Source: Hsuehochloa calcarea (taxonomy: Eukaryota; Streptophyta; Magnoliopsida; Poales; Poaceae). Taken from it: a stretch of DNA of 64,000 nt. Location of the stretch: assembly GCA_036346395.1 (NCBI GenBank), contig CM070603.1, positions 23,159,045 to 23,223,044 of the forward strand. Reading direction: 5' to 3'. Position numbers and translations under genes: made by a program. This document shows, one piece after another, positions 1-10,140 of the stretch. Below the pieces are notes generated by a model. That model was not told the origin of the DNA and made no database searches. It saw nothing but the letters and a program-made list of their open reading frames with translations. Positions within the stretch are counted from its first letter, which is position 1, and every line of letters starts with the position of its first letter.

Positions 1-43
1 CTGATCGCGATCCGACGCCGGCGCCGCGCTTTTTCGCTTCCCA

Positions 44-170
44 CCGTCCGATCGAATCGGACGGCGCCCGCTTGCCTCCCGCCCACGCGCTTCACTTCTC
101 ACCGTTCGATCGAATCGGACGGCCATGCTTCACCCGCGCCTCACTCTCACCGTCCGATCGGATCGGACGG
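44..170 (+). repeat. Three dyad-symmetric motifs in the gypsy-1 LTR upstream region
   Basis: Near-perfect inverted repeats with arms CCGTCCGAT and ATCGGACGG around a 3-base centre lie at 44-64, 102-122 and 150-170, about 50-58 bases apart, 170-300 bases upstream of the TATA box. The 3' LTR keeps decayed copies at about 8109-8127, 8162-8181 and 8211-8230. They look like tandem upstream promoter elements; function is inferred. Confidence 0.75.
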
Positions 171-340
171 CCTCGCTCATCGCCCCGACGCGCCGCCGCC
201 GCTTTCTCTCTCTCCTCACGCGTTGCTGCCGCTGCGACCGCGCCACCAATTCGCCGTTCGCCGCTGTCACAGATCCGCCGCGCTTCGCCGCCGCTGCTGC
301 CCTGCCTGCCGCGCGCTTCCACGCCGCTGCGTTTCCTCGC

Positions 341-347
341 TATAAAG
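341..347 (+). promoter_or_regulatory. TATA box of gypsy-1 5' LTR
   Basis: TATAAAG directly after the GC-rich block and before a CT-rich stretch. The same word sits at 8370-8376 in the 3' LTR. It is the best candidate for the U3/R boundary. Confidence 0.65.
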
Positions 348-2384
348 CCGCCGCGCTTCTTCCTTCCTCTCTTTCTTTCTCTCTTCGCTCGCTATGCTTC
401 GCTTCTCCTTCTCTTTCCCGGCCCGCCGCCTCGCGCCGCTTCTCGCCGCCATCGCTTTTCGCGCGCCAGCGCTGCTGCCCCAGCCGCCGCCACCGCCATC
501 GCCTCTCTCCTCTCTCTCTCTTTCTTCGACCAGGCCCGAGCCCACGGGTTACCCACGTGGCGCCACGCCGCGCCGCGTGCCGCTCGCTCGGTGGTTGCCA
601 CGTAGCGCGCACGGTGTGCTTGCGCGCGCCGACGTCAAAATCCGGTTTTCCAAGAGAAAATAATTCGAAAATCCGAAAACCCTAATTTCATCATTTTATG
701 TGATTTTGAAACTTCTTTGGCTATAACTTTCACATCCGAACTCCGATTTGGGTGATCCAAATTTCTAAATTTATATAAATTCATCCTCTTTCATTTGGTA
801 CTGGTTTTGTAATTTTGGAGTTCATTTGGTGCTATTTTATTTATTTGTTGCTTTTCTCGCACGTAGATTCCGCTGCTTTGAAGATTTCTTCAATTCGACG
901 CATCAAGACCTCTCCTCGTCAACTAAGGCAAGTCGTAGGCCTTTGACCATGTTGAACCCATTTTACAAATGTATATTGTATTAAATTATCATGCATGGCT
1001 AGTTTTATTAAAAATGGTTTTGGGAGCAGATAATTACCAAATTGCCTTTATGCCTCCTTGATGAATTGAAAATGAAATGTCTCCTTGAATGACATATATC
1101 CTTGGACACCTTAGGATGGTTGATACTAGTTGGACATAATTGTATTACCAACTTGGGAGCGATATTGCTTAGACACGCCTAGTTACCCATGTACTTTCGA
1201 TCACATGTTCACCGATTATTGAAATTTGACTAATGGAACTATGGAATTGTGGTGTGAGGCCACTTTATTAAAAGATGTTGTGCCATGGCAGGGATTGCCA
1301 TTTGGTCGGAATGAACAAAAATGTTTTATGCTCGGCTTGAGGTAGGAAGCTAGAGGGTGTGTGATGCACATTGGGTTGTGGTAGACTTGTCCGAGCAAAC
1401 CAACTAAGGACTTAACTTTGCAAGTCATTGATCCGGTCACCTGCAACCATAAGTCCGTATGGGACTGACCGCCAACTAATTAGGGAAGTTTTGAGTCGGT
1501 TCTTAGGGTTGATTATTGGCGCAAGAGGGGGCCGTGATGGCGAAACCTTAGCGAGCGTAACCGAGGCAAAATGGAACTTTGTAAAGGCCTTGTGATAGTC
1601 ACTTAGTCGCACACCCTAAGTGTGTCGACGGACATTACAAGTGATTTATCTCTGTGGGTAAAGCCGCATAACCTCGCAGAGTGTTAAAATCTATTCAATA
1701 GCCGTGTCCCTGCTATTACATGCCCGGTGATTTCGCCAAGGGGTAGTATTTTCAAAATGTGGTTTGGTTCGATGTAAGCGCTTGGTTGAATGGTTGGGAA
1801 GTGAACGGATGTTCACCGCTTGATTCAAAAGAACTTGGTTATCTATGTATTATTCTTTTGAAATCCTCGCTTGCAATCTAATTAATGTATTTATTGTTAA
1901 ACTCGCTTCGCAAATTAACCATAAAGCCACCCTTGCTTAAGCCCGTCATGAATACTATGTGCATACATTTCTCTACGACTTGTCGAGTACTTTATGTACT
2001 CACCGCTTTATGCCCTTTGTTGATCACCCCACAGAAGAATCGTGGAATGTCGAGTTCTATGAGGAAGGCTACTTTGAAGACTTCGCGAACTAGGTCACGC
2101 CCTCCACTGATTGCTCGTGGGCATGTCGATTGGGCTCCACGATTTTTGAGATTTCCACGCCAGATACTGCTGTGCTAAGCCCCGTGGAGGCGACTTTTGT
2201 AAGAACCTTGACCATAAGGTCTTTGCTGTTTTAATTAATATTACTTTGTTTGCTTCATTAGTTCGTTGTTGAATGGTTATGAATGCATCATTGTTGCAAC
2301 TGTGCAAGCTAGCTACTGATCATGGGACTAGCTTGGTATGCACAGAGGGTCTCGGGTTGTGTGACACCCGGGTCCGACAAGAGA

Positions 2385-2396
2385 TGGTATCGAGCC
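2385..2396 (+). other. gypsy-1 primer binding site
   Basis: TGGTATCGAGCC begins five bases after the LTR end and resembles the plant initiator-Met tRNA site TGGTATCAGAGC. An almost identical site with the same downstream bases occurs at 21538 in gypsy-2, so the two belong to one lineage. Confidence 0.8.
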
Positions 2397-4100
2397 ATAT
2401 CGATCGTAGGACGTAGCCTTTAGTTAGATTGGTCGTCTTAGTCAAAGATTCAAAATATATTTTCTAAATCAAACCAAGCAATTAACTTGACTAGATATTC
2501 TTCTCTCATCTTATTCTGTTCTTTCTCACCTTGTTCTATTCTTTTCTTACCATCTTACCCTCTTATATCATTCTTGAGTTCTTTCATCTTATCTTTTCTC
2601 GAACTTGGTTTTCAAATTTAATTTGACTCCTCATCTCCGATTATCCCTAGGCTCGAGCCCTTCAAGATCAAGCAATGGAAGTCTTGGAAGCTCAAGTTCC
2701 GCCGTCTGCTCCCAGCTGACCCTCCGTAAAGATTAGATTAGTAGCTGCCTCCCTAGTTTTAGATTCGCTTAGTCTGCGAATAGTGCTTTTGTGCTTAAGT
2801 GTCCCTTTTGGTTTGCTTCTTGATAGCTTTCCCGCTATCCGCTCGTTGGGTAAAACCAATTTTGTCCGCATTAGGTTGATCCATCTATCTCCCTTGTTCT
2901 TGCTCATCTCCGTGCTTTCCTCGATCTAAATTGCTTTCTTCTTCTCGCCTATTAAACCAAAGAAGCTTTGTCGCAGATGGTTCGCACTGCAACTCCGCAA
3001 GCCGTGATGAGACTCTGCGCCAGCGTTCGCCTTTCCGTGCCGCCAGCATCCGGTTTGAGTCGGCCCATGGCAGCCCAGACGCACTGATGAGCTCTTTGAT
3101 GCGCAATATGACTCGATGATGAATCGCCAGAACTGCATCGCCGCCGCCGCTCGCCGCCATGATGAATCGTATCAGCCAAGCAATGCCACGCCCACGCCGC
3201 TTCCACCCCTGTTTCCTCAGGTAGGTTGGCGAGTTTTTGAGGACCCATCCGCCCACTTTCTAGCTCCTGAGCCATTGGACGCAGATGACCGTTACGCCCA
3301 TGGAAAGAAGCTCGCTATCACCCGCAGATGATCGCGAGAAGGTTCAGATGCCACTCACCACCAAGGTACCGCCGCAGAATGGTGGGAGAACTATTGTGCC
3401 GCCATGGAAACCATGAGAGTATCACTTGGGCCGAAGCCAGAGCTTTCCGCCACTCCCATATCCCCGATGGAAAGGTGGAAATGAAGAAGAATGAGTTCCG
3501 TGAGTCAGCAAAGAAGGCAACACGCCGCTGAGTGAATATCTTAATGATTCACTCGCTTGTCCCGCTATGCCCCGCAGGACGCTGCCACAGATGATGCCCG
3601 CCAAGCGCTTCAAGAGAGGACTCAACCCCGCTTGAAGGTGCAAGTCATTGGGAATGATTATGCGATTTCCAAAGACCGTGAACAAGGCCATGCTCATCAA
3701 GAATCCCGCCGTGAACTTGAAGAATCCCGCAAGAGAAAGATGATGCAAAGACGCTGCCCATCGCCTCACTCCCAGAGTCGAATGAATGTGCCGCCTCCTG
3801 CCCGTGTTGCTCCACCTGTCACATTCAGAGCCCTCAGAGCAAAGACTCGCGCCAAATAGCCCAAATGACCGCAGCTTCAATACCCAAAGAACCAAAGCCA
3901 AGGAATGTCAACCCCGCACTGGATCACCGCTTATGCCATCACCGGGCACTTCACAAGAAGCTGTTCTGCAGAGGCAAGGCCCTTCTCCTGCTCGCTTCAA
4001 CATAGGAGCTACTCCGACCAGACCCCACTCCAGAGTCGCACGGAGCCCTCGCACTCCATCCGCACTACCAAGTCTCCTCACTGCTTGGAAGAGGTCGTGA
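2397..4100 (+). pseudogene. gypsy-1 leader and gag remnant
   Basis: The leader (about 2397-2670) is pyrimidine-rich and non-coding. Gag-like pieces follow in shifting frames. At 3380-3530 a segment reads like the Retrotrans_gag core (TWAEARAFRHSHIPDG followed by KKNEFRE). At 3557-3640 another resembles the conserved ARYAP region, and 3786-3900 is Pro/Ala-rich as in gag C-termini. I could not find an intact CCHC knuckle. Several frame changes and stops make this non-functional. Gag would package the element RNA. Confidence 0.65.
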
Positions 4101-5300
4101 ACCACACCACTGTGGAGGAAGCCTGCATGCCCCGACGCCGTGGCCGGGTAAGTTTCTTGTCAATTCAAAGACTGCCACCGCTTTGTTTGATTCTCGAGCT
4201 TCGATTCGCTTGTTTCTGAGTTTTGCTGAAAGGCACCAGTTGGAAGTTTTGCCTCTTAAAAGTGTTTTGTTGGTTCAGTCTCCCGGTTCGGAATTGAGTA
4301 CGAACCAAGGTTGCCCTAAGGTTAAAGTGACCATAGAAGGGGTAGAATTCCTTGCTAATCTCATCATCATAGACACCAAGTCTCTTGATGTGATTTTGGG
4401 AATGGATTGGCTTGCCAATCACCAAGCCCTCTTGGATTGTGGTGGTAGAAGCATCACTTTGGTCAGTCCGGATGGAACCAAGGTAAAGTTTGAAGCCTCC
4501 CCAGAGAAGCTAGCTGGATCTTTAGTCTGCAGTGCCAGTGTTGTGTCTTTGGAAGAAGTGCCAGTAGTCCGAGAGTTTCCAGATGTCTTTCCTGATGACC
4601 TACCTGGAATGCCGCCAGACCGAGACTTGGAGTTTGTCATCAATCTTGTTCCAGGAACTGCACCTATTTTCAAGAGACCCTACAGATTGCCTGTCAATGA
4701 TTTGGTTGAGCTGAAGAAGCAAATTGAAGAAATGCAAGAGAAAGGTTTTGTCCGACCTAGTTCTTCACCTTGGGGAGCCCCAGTGATCTTTGTTGCAAAG
4801 AAGGATGGTACCCAACGGATGTGTGTTGATTACCGAGCCCTCAATGAGGTCACCATCAAGAACAAGTACCTCCGCCTGTGATCGATGATTTGTTTGACCA
4901 GCTGAAAGGAGCCGAGTGTTCTCCAAAATAGACTTGAGGTCGATACCACCAGCTTGAAGATTCGCCCGTAAGATATTCCCAAGACAGCTTTCTCAACCCT
5001 AGATGGATCAGATGAGTTCACGGTCATGTCATTTGATTGACCAATGCCCTCGCTACTTTATGAACTTGATGAATAAAGTATTCATGGAGTATTTGGATAA
5101 GTTCGCCATTGTCTTCATTGACGATATTTTGGTGTATTCCAAGAGTGAAGAAGAGCATGAAGAGCACCTCCGCTTGGTCCCGAATAAGCTTAGAGATCAT
5201 CAACTCTATGCTAAATTCAGCAAGTGTGAGTTTTGGATGAAAGAAGTTACTTTCTTGGGTCATGTCATGTCTCAGCAGGAGTATCTGTTAACCCTAGCAA
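4101..5300 (+). pseudogene. gypsy-1 protease and reverse transcriptase (pol, N-terminal half)
   Basis: An open stretch at 4183-4881 (232 codons) starts at the protease active site, which reads DSRAS instead of DSGAS, so the catalytic triplet is damaged. ILGMDWL follows, as in gypsy proteases, then the linker and RT start (PYRLP, GFVRPSSSPWGAPV, VDYRALN). The frame breaks after NKY at about 4875. A second open stretch (5003-5389) carries the RT catalytic core FIDDILVYS at 5114-5140 and KCEFW near 5224. Homology to plant gypsy pol is unmistakable, but frame shifts and the damaged protease mean no polyprotein can be made. Confidence 0.9.
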
Positions 5301-5361
5301 GGTTAAGGATGTGCTTAATTGGGAGTCACCCAAGTCAAGGCCTCAGTCGAAGTTTTCTTGA

Positions 5362-5890
5362 ATGGCAGGATACTATCGCCGATTCATAGAAGGATTCTCC
5401 AAGATAGCAAGACCCTCACTCAATGTTAAAGAAAGAAAAGAAATTTGCATGGACAATGACAGAGCAAAGTTTTCAAGAGTTGAAGAAGGCCCGACAACAC
5501 TCCGTGTTGATTTTGCCGATGTCCTAAGGATTTTGAGATTTTCTCGTGATGCATCCCAAGGACTTGGTTGTGTCCTCGATGCAAGAAAGGAAGGTAGTAG
5601 CCTATGCTTCCTGGTCACTTGAGGCCTCATGAAGTGAATTACCCCACTCATGACTTGGAGTTAGTCAGAGTGCATGCTCTAAAGATATGGCGCCATTACC
5701 TTATTGGAAATCGCAGTGAAGTCTACACTGACCATAAGAGCTTGAAGTACATTTTCACTCAGCCGATCTTAATATGAGGCAAAGAAGGTGGTTAGAGTTA
5801 ATCAAGGATTATGATGTTGGAATCCATTACCACCTGTGCAAAGCTAATGTTGTGGCGTATGCCTTGAGCGTAAAAGTCTACCGCAATACC
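5362..5890 (+). pseudogene. gypsy-1 RNase H remnant
   Basis: Sequence in two frames continues pol. YYRRFIEGFSKIA at 5368-5406 marks the RT/RNase H junction. ASWSLRPHEVNYPTHDLEL and the TDHKSLKYIFTQ block (about 5600-5765) are typical gypsy RNase H landmarks. It ends in RRWLELIKDYD, the usual lead into integrase. At least three frame changes occur. Confidence 0.85.
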
Positions 5891-7260
5891 CCGTCGATCA
5901 AGGAAAATCACCACTTCTTCATGAAGAATTCCGTAAGCTCAAGTTAGAGTTGGTTGAAGAAGGTTATCTAGTCGCTTTAGAAGTTCAACCCACTTTGCGG
6001 AATCGATCAAGGAAGCTCAAGTTGAAGATGCCAATATTAAGGAAATCAAGAGCAACATGAAGAAAGGTAAAGCCCCGAGATTTTCGTAAGATGAGCAAGG
6101 CACCATTTGGTTTGACAAGTTTAACTGTGTTCCAGATCGTAAAGAGCTTAAGCAATTGATACTCAAGGAAGCCCATGAAACTTTGTACCCATTCACCCCG
6201 AAGCACAAAGATGTACCAAGACCTCAAGGAAATGTATTGGTGGCCTAGCATGAAGCGTGAGATTGCCGAGTATGTAGCTCAAGTGATGTCCACAATGAGT
6301 AAAAGCCGAGCATCAAAGACTCACTGACTCCTGCAACCCTTGAAAGTGCCTCGAATGGAAATGGGAAGAAATTGGCATGGATTTTATCACCGGTTTGCCA
6401 AGGACAAGGTCGACATGATTCTATCTCGGGTAATTGTGGATCGCCTAACCAAAGTTGCTCACTTTCTCCCACCAAGACTACTTACTCGTGATAGATCGCG
6501 TAATTGTACATGGCAAAGATAGTGTGCCAAAGATGGAGTGCCAAGAAGATCGTGTCGATCGAGGATCCCGCCACCTCAAGATTTTGGCGTAAGTTGCACG
6601 TTGTTTTGGGTACTAATCTAAATTTCAAGATGCTTATCATCCCTGCACTGATGGATGTACGTAAAGAGTAAATCAAATCCTAGAAGATATGTTAAGGGCT
6701 TGTGCCTTAGCAAATCGACCAGCTTGGGATCAAATGCTACCCTATGCAGAGTTTTCTTATAACAACAAGCACTACAAGCCTCCAGATGTCTCCATTTGAA
6801 GCTCTTTACTAAGAAAATGCAACACCGCTGTATTGGAATGAAGTAGGCGAAGACAAGTGTTTGGGCTGATATTTTGGAAAAGCCAAGAGCAAGTTCGATC
6901 AATCGAGAAAGGTCAAAACAAAGATGCACAGCTGTGCAAGAGTTATACTCGATAACCGCCGAGATCTAGCTTTTGCACTGGTGATCATGTGTACTCAAGG
7001 TGTCGCCTCAAAGGGATGCGTTGTTTCAGAGTAAGTGGAAAGCTTGCACCAAGGTACATCGGACCTTTCCCAGTTCTAGCCCAAGAGGAGAAGTCGCTAC
7101 TGCTTGGACCTCCCGCCTCACCGCCGATGTGCATAATGTCTTCCACGTGTCGCAGCTTGAAGAAGTGTTTATGCAGTTCAAGAGCAGATGCTGGAATCAA
7201 TTGCCCCGCAAGAAGACCTCACCTACAAGGAGCACCCCATCAAGATCTTGGAAGTAGCTA
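5891..7260 (+). pseudogene. gypsy-1 integrase remnant
   Basis: Integrase pieces lie in order. MYWWPSMKREIAEYVAQ (about 6230-6285) is the end of the zinc-binding domain, with the following Cys motif lost. VIVDRLTKVAHFLP (about 6430-6472) belongs to the catalytic core. LANRPAWDQMLPYAEFSYNN (about 6709-6770) is the core C-terminus. IGPFPV and VHNVFHVSQLEEV (about 7058-7165) are the C-terminal region. The DDE residues cannot be read continuously because of frame changes. Confidence 0.8.
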
Positions 7261-7408
7261 ACGAGTGACAAGAAGCAAGATCATCCGCTTTCGCAAGGTC
7301 CAAAGGGAGCAACCACACCAAGAAGAAGCCACTTGGGAACGAAGATGACTTGAAGGCCGAGTTTCCCACCTATTCTCTAGTCACCAATCTCGGGTCGAGA
7401 TTCCCTTT

Positions 7409-7420
7409 AAGAGGGGTAGG
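7409..7420 (+). other. gypsy-1 polypurine tract
   Basis: AAGAGGGGTAGG lies two bases before the 3' LTR start (TGTAACG). The preceding words (tctcgggtcgag) recur next to the reverse gypsy LTR at 47562-47610, tying these elements to one lineage. Confidence 0.85.
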
Positions 7421-7422
7421 TT

Positions 7423-10140
7423 TGTAACGTCCCGTTTTTCGGAGTTTTTGAAAATTTTTAAAAGAGAACCGTTTGCTTCTATTTGCCAAAAGCTTAATTT
7501 GGAATTTCAAAATTCATGTGCAGTTTAATATGAGTTAATCAAGCTTCAATTAAATTAAAGTTGGTTTAATTGAATTTTCTGGAATTTAAAATCAAGATTA
7601 TTATTTTAAGCATTTTCTTGGATTTATTGGATGTTAGAAATTGATTTTTGTTTTATCCGAAATGGAAAAATTATTTTATTTGTAAAAGAAAAAGAAAAAT
7701 TAAAGTTGAAAGTATTTTTATTAAGTCTAGAATAATTCAAGTAATTTCTGTGAATTTTTCTAGAATTTTTGGAGTCTATTTGCTATTTTCTAAATTGCCT
7801 TTTGTTTTATTTGAATTTCAGAATTAAAAGCTATTTAAAATCCTTTTTCGTTTTGGGTCAATCCTCCGCCCATCTCCTATTCCCTGCCCGCTCGCTTCGC
7901 GTCGCCCTCGCCAAGCAGCCTCCTCGCACGCACTTCGCCTCGCCGTTGATCTTCATCCGAGCGCCTCGCTGCCGCTTTCTTGCGCTTGGCCGTTGATCGA
8001 ATCCGCCGCTCTCGCTCGCTCGCGCCGCTCGCTTCTCGCCGCCTCTCCTCTCTTCGCCGCTGGATCGCGATCCGACGCTTCCGCCGCTTCGCGCTTTTTC
8101 GCTTCCCACCGTCCGACAAATCGGACGCGCCGCTTGCCTCCCGCCTGCGCTTTCACTCTCACCGACGTTCGAATCGGACGGCCATCGCTTCACCCAGGCC
8201 TCACTCCCCACCGTCCGACGGATCGGACGGCTCGTTCATCGCCCCCGACGCCGCCGCTTTCTCTCTCTTCTCCCACGCCTGCAAGGCTCGCGCCTTCTGC
8301 CGCTTCGTCGCGTCCGGCCGCGCCACGCTGCAATCGCTGCCGCGCTTCCACGCCGCGCCTCCTCTCGCTTATAAAGCCGCCGCTCTCTTCTCTCTCTCTC
8401 TCTCTCTCTCTTCGCCGCTATGCTTCGCCGCGCTCCCTCTTTCTTCTTCTCCCCGGCCTGCCGCTTGCCGCTTCTCCGCCACGCTTTTCTCTCCGCCGCC
8501 TGCTGCCCCCTCGGCCGCCGCGCCACCGCGCACCGCTCTCTCTCTCTCCTCTCTCTCTCTCTCGACCAGGCCCGAGCCCACGTGGTTACCCACGTGGCGC
8601 CACGCCGGCCCGCACGCCCCGCTTCTCTCTCCCACGATCATACAAGCCGCTGCCCGCCGCCCGCCGCCTCTGCCGCCAAGGCCTCTTCCACGCCGCGCGG
8701 CTTCCTCCGCGGCCGCGCACGCGCGCACGTGTGCTTGCGCCACGTCGGCGCCAAGGTGGCCGCTGCCTACGTGGTCGCGTAGCGCAGACGTGTGCCGACG
8801 CCAAAATCCGGTTTTCCAAGAGAAAATAATCCCGAAAATCCGAAAACCCTAATTTCATCATTTTATGTGATTTTGAAACTTCTTTTGGCTATAACTTTCA
8901 CATCCGAACTCCGATTTGGGTGATCCAAATTTCTAAATTTATATAAATTCATCCTCTTTCATTTGGTACTGGTTTTGTAATTTTTGGAGTTCATTTGGTG
9001 CTATTTTATTTATTTGTTGCTTTTCTCGCACGTAGATTCCTGCTGCTTAAGATTTCTTCGACCCGACGATCAAGACCCTCTCCTCACAACGAAGGCAAGT
9101 CGAGGCCTTTGACCATGTTGAACCCATTTTACAAATGTATATTGTATTAAATTATCATGCATGGCTAGTTTTATTAAAAATGGTTTTGGGAGCAGATAAT
9201 TACCAAATTGCCTTTATGCCTCCTTGATGAATTGAAAATGAAATGTCTCCTTGAATGACATATATCCTGACACCTTAGGATGGTTGATACTAGTTGGACA
9301 TAATTGTATTACCAACTTGGGAGCGATATTGCTTAGACACGCCTAGTTACCCATGTACTTTCGATCACATGTTCACCGATTATTGAAATTTGACTAATGG
9401 AACTATGGAATTGTGGTGTGAGGCCACTTTTATTAAAAGATGTTGTGCCATGGCAGGATTGCCATTTGGTCGGAATGAACAAAAATGTTTTATGCTCGGC
9501 TTGAGGTAGGAAGCTAGAGTGGGTGTGTGATGCACATTGGGTTGTGGTAGACTTGTCCGAGCGTACCAACTAAGGACTTAACTTTGCAAGTCATTGATCC
9601 GGTCACCTGCAAACCATAAGTCCGTATGGGACTGACCGCCAACTAATTAGGAAGTTTTGAGTCGGTTCTGTTAGGGTTGATTATTGGCGCAAGAGGGGTG
9701 TGATGGCGAAACCTTAGCGAGCGTAACCGAGGCAAAATGGAACTTTGTAAAGGCCTTGTGATAGTCACTTAGTCGCACACCCTAAGTGTGTCGACTGACA
9801 TTACAAGTGATTTATCTCTTGTGGGTAAAGCCGCACAACCTCTCGCAGAGTGTTAAAATCTATTCAATAGCCGTGTCCCCTGCTACGACATGCCCGTGAT
9901 TTCGCGCAAGGTAGTATTTTCAAAAATGTGGTTTGGTTCGATGTAAGCGCTTGGTTGAATGGTTGGGAAGTGAACGGATGTTCACCGCTTGATTCAAAAG
10001 AACTTGGTTATCTATGTATTATTCTTTTGAAATCTCGCTTGCAATCTAATTAATGTATTTATTGTTAAACTCGCTTCGCAAATTAACCATAAAGCCACCC
10101 TTGCTTAAGCCTCGTCATGAATACTATGTGCATACATTTC
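7423..10140 (+). repeat. gypsy-1 3' LTR, truncated in its last ~400 bases
   Basis: It begins TGTAACGTCCCG after the purine tract and has an AT-rich start, a GC-rich promoter block (7860-8800), a TATA box at 8370 and a TC microsatellite at 8391-8410. It follows the 5' LTR until CATTTCT at about 10140, where it switches abruptly to unrelated GC-rich sequence. Confidence 0.9.
8370..8376 (+). promoter_or_regulatory. TATA box of gypsy-1 3' LTR
   Basis: TATAAAG in the context matching 341-347 of the 5' LTR, followed by a CT-rich stretch including ten TC repeats. If active it would drive read-out into 10141 onward. Confidence 0.6.

Larger units (their letters stand above)
1..2379 (+). repeat. gypsy-1 5' LTR (left end cut by window)
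   Basis: Aligns with 8062-10140 over about 1.97 kb. It has a GC-rich promoter block (1-650), an AT-rich middle, and ends GGGTCCGACA just before the primer binding site. The same ending style (GGGTTCGACA, GGGTCCCACA, GGGTCTGACA) marks the other gypsy LTR ends here. Differences from the 3' LTR are mostly one-base insertions and deletions, with stretches of more than 100 bases without substitutions. The open frames in the GC-rich block have Arg/Ser/Pro-rich translations in every frame and are not genes. Confidence 0.9.
1..10140 (+). mobile_element. gypsy-1: Ty3/gypsy LTR retrotransposon, 5' end outside window, 3' LTR truncated
   Basis: Two copies of the same long terminal sequence (1-2379 and 7423-10140) flank about 5 kb with the gypsy order gag, protease, reverse transcriptase, RNase H, integrase. 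The left LTR begins inside the copy that starts at 7423, so about 640 bases lie left of the window. The primer binding site follows the 5' LTR and a purine tract precedes the 3' LTR. A full LTR would be about 3 kb, typical of Tekay/Del-type or RIRE3/RIRE8-like grass elements (family name is inference; I saw no clear chromodomain). The 3' LTR stops about 400 bases early, so no target duplication can be read. All coding parts carry frameshifts or stops; the element is dead as read. Confidence 0.9.

Noticed and set aside
72..685. Long overlapping open frames in the GC-rich start of the window (and the matching 7980-8852)
   Set aside because: Open in several frames on both strands, Arg/Ser/Pro-rich, and inside a GC-rich LTR promoter block duplicated in both LTRs. 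Composition artefact.
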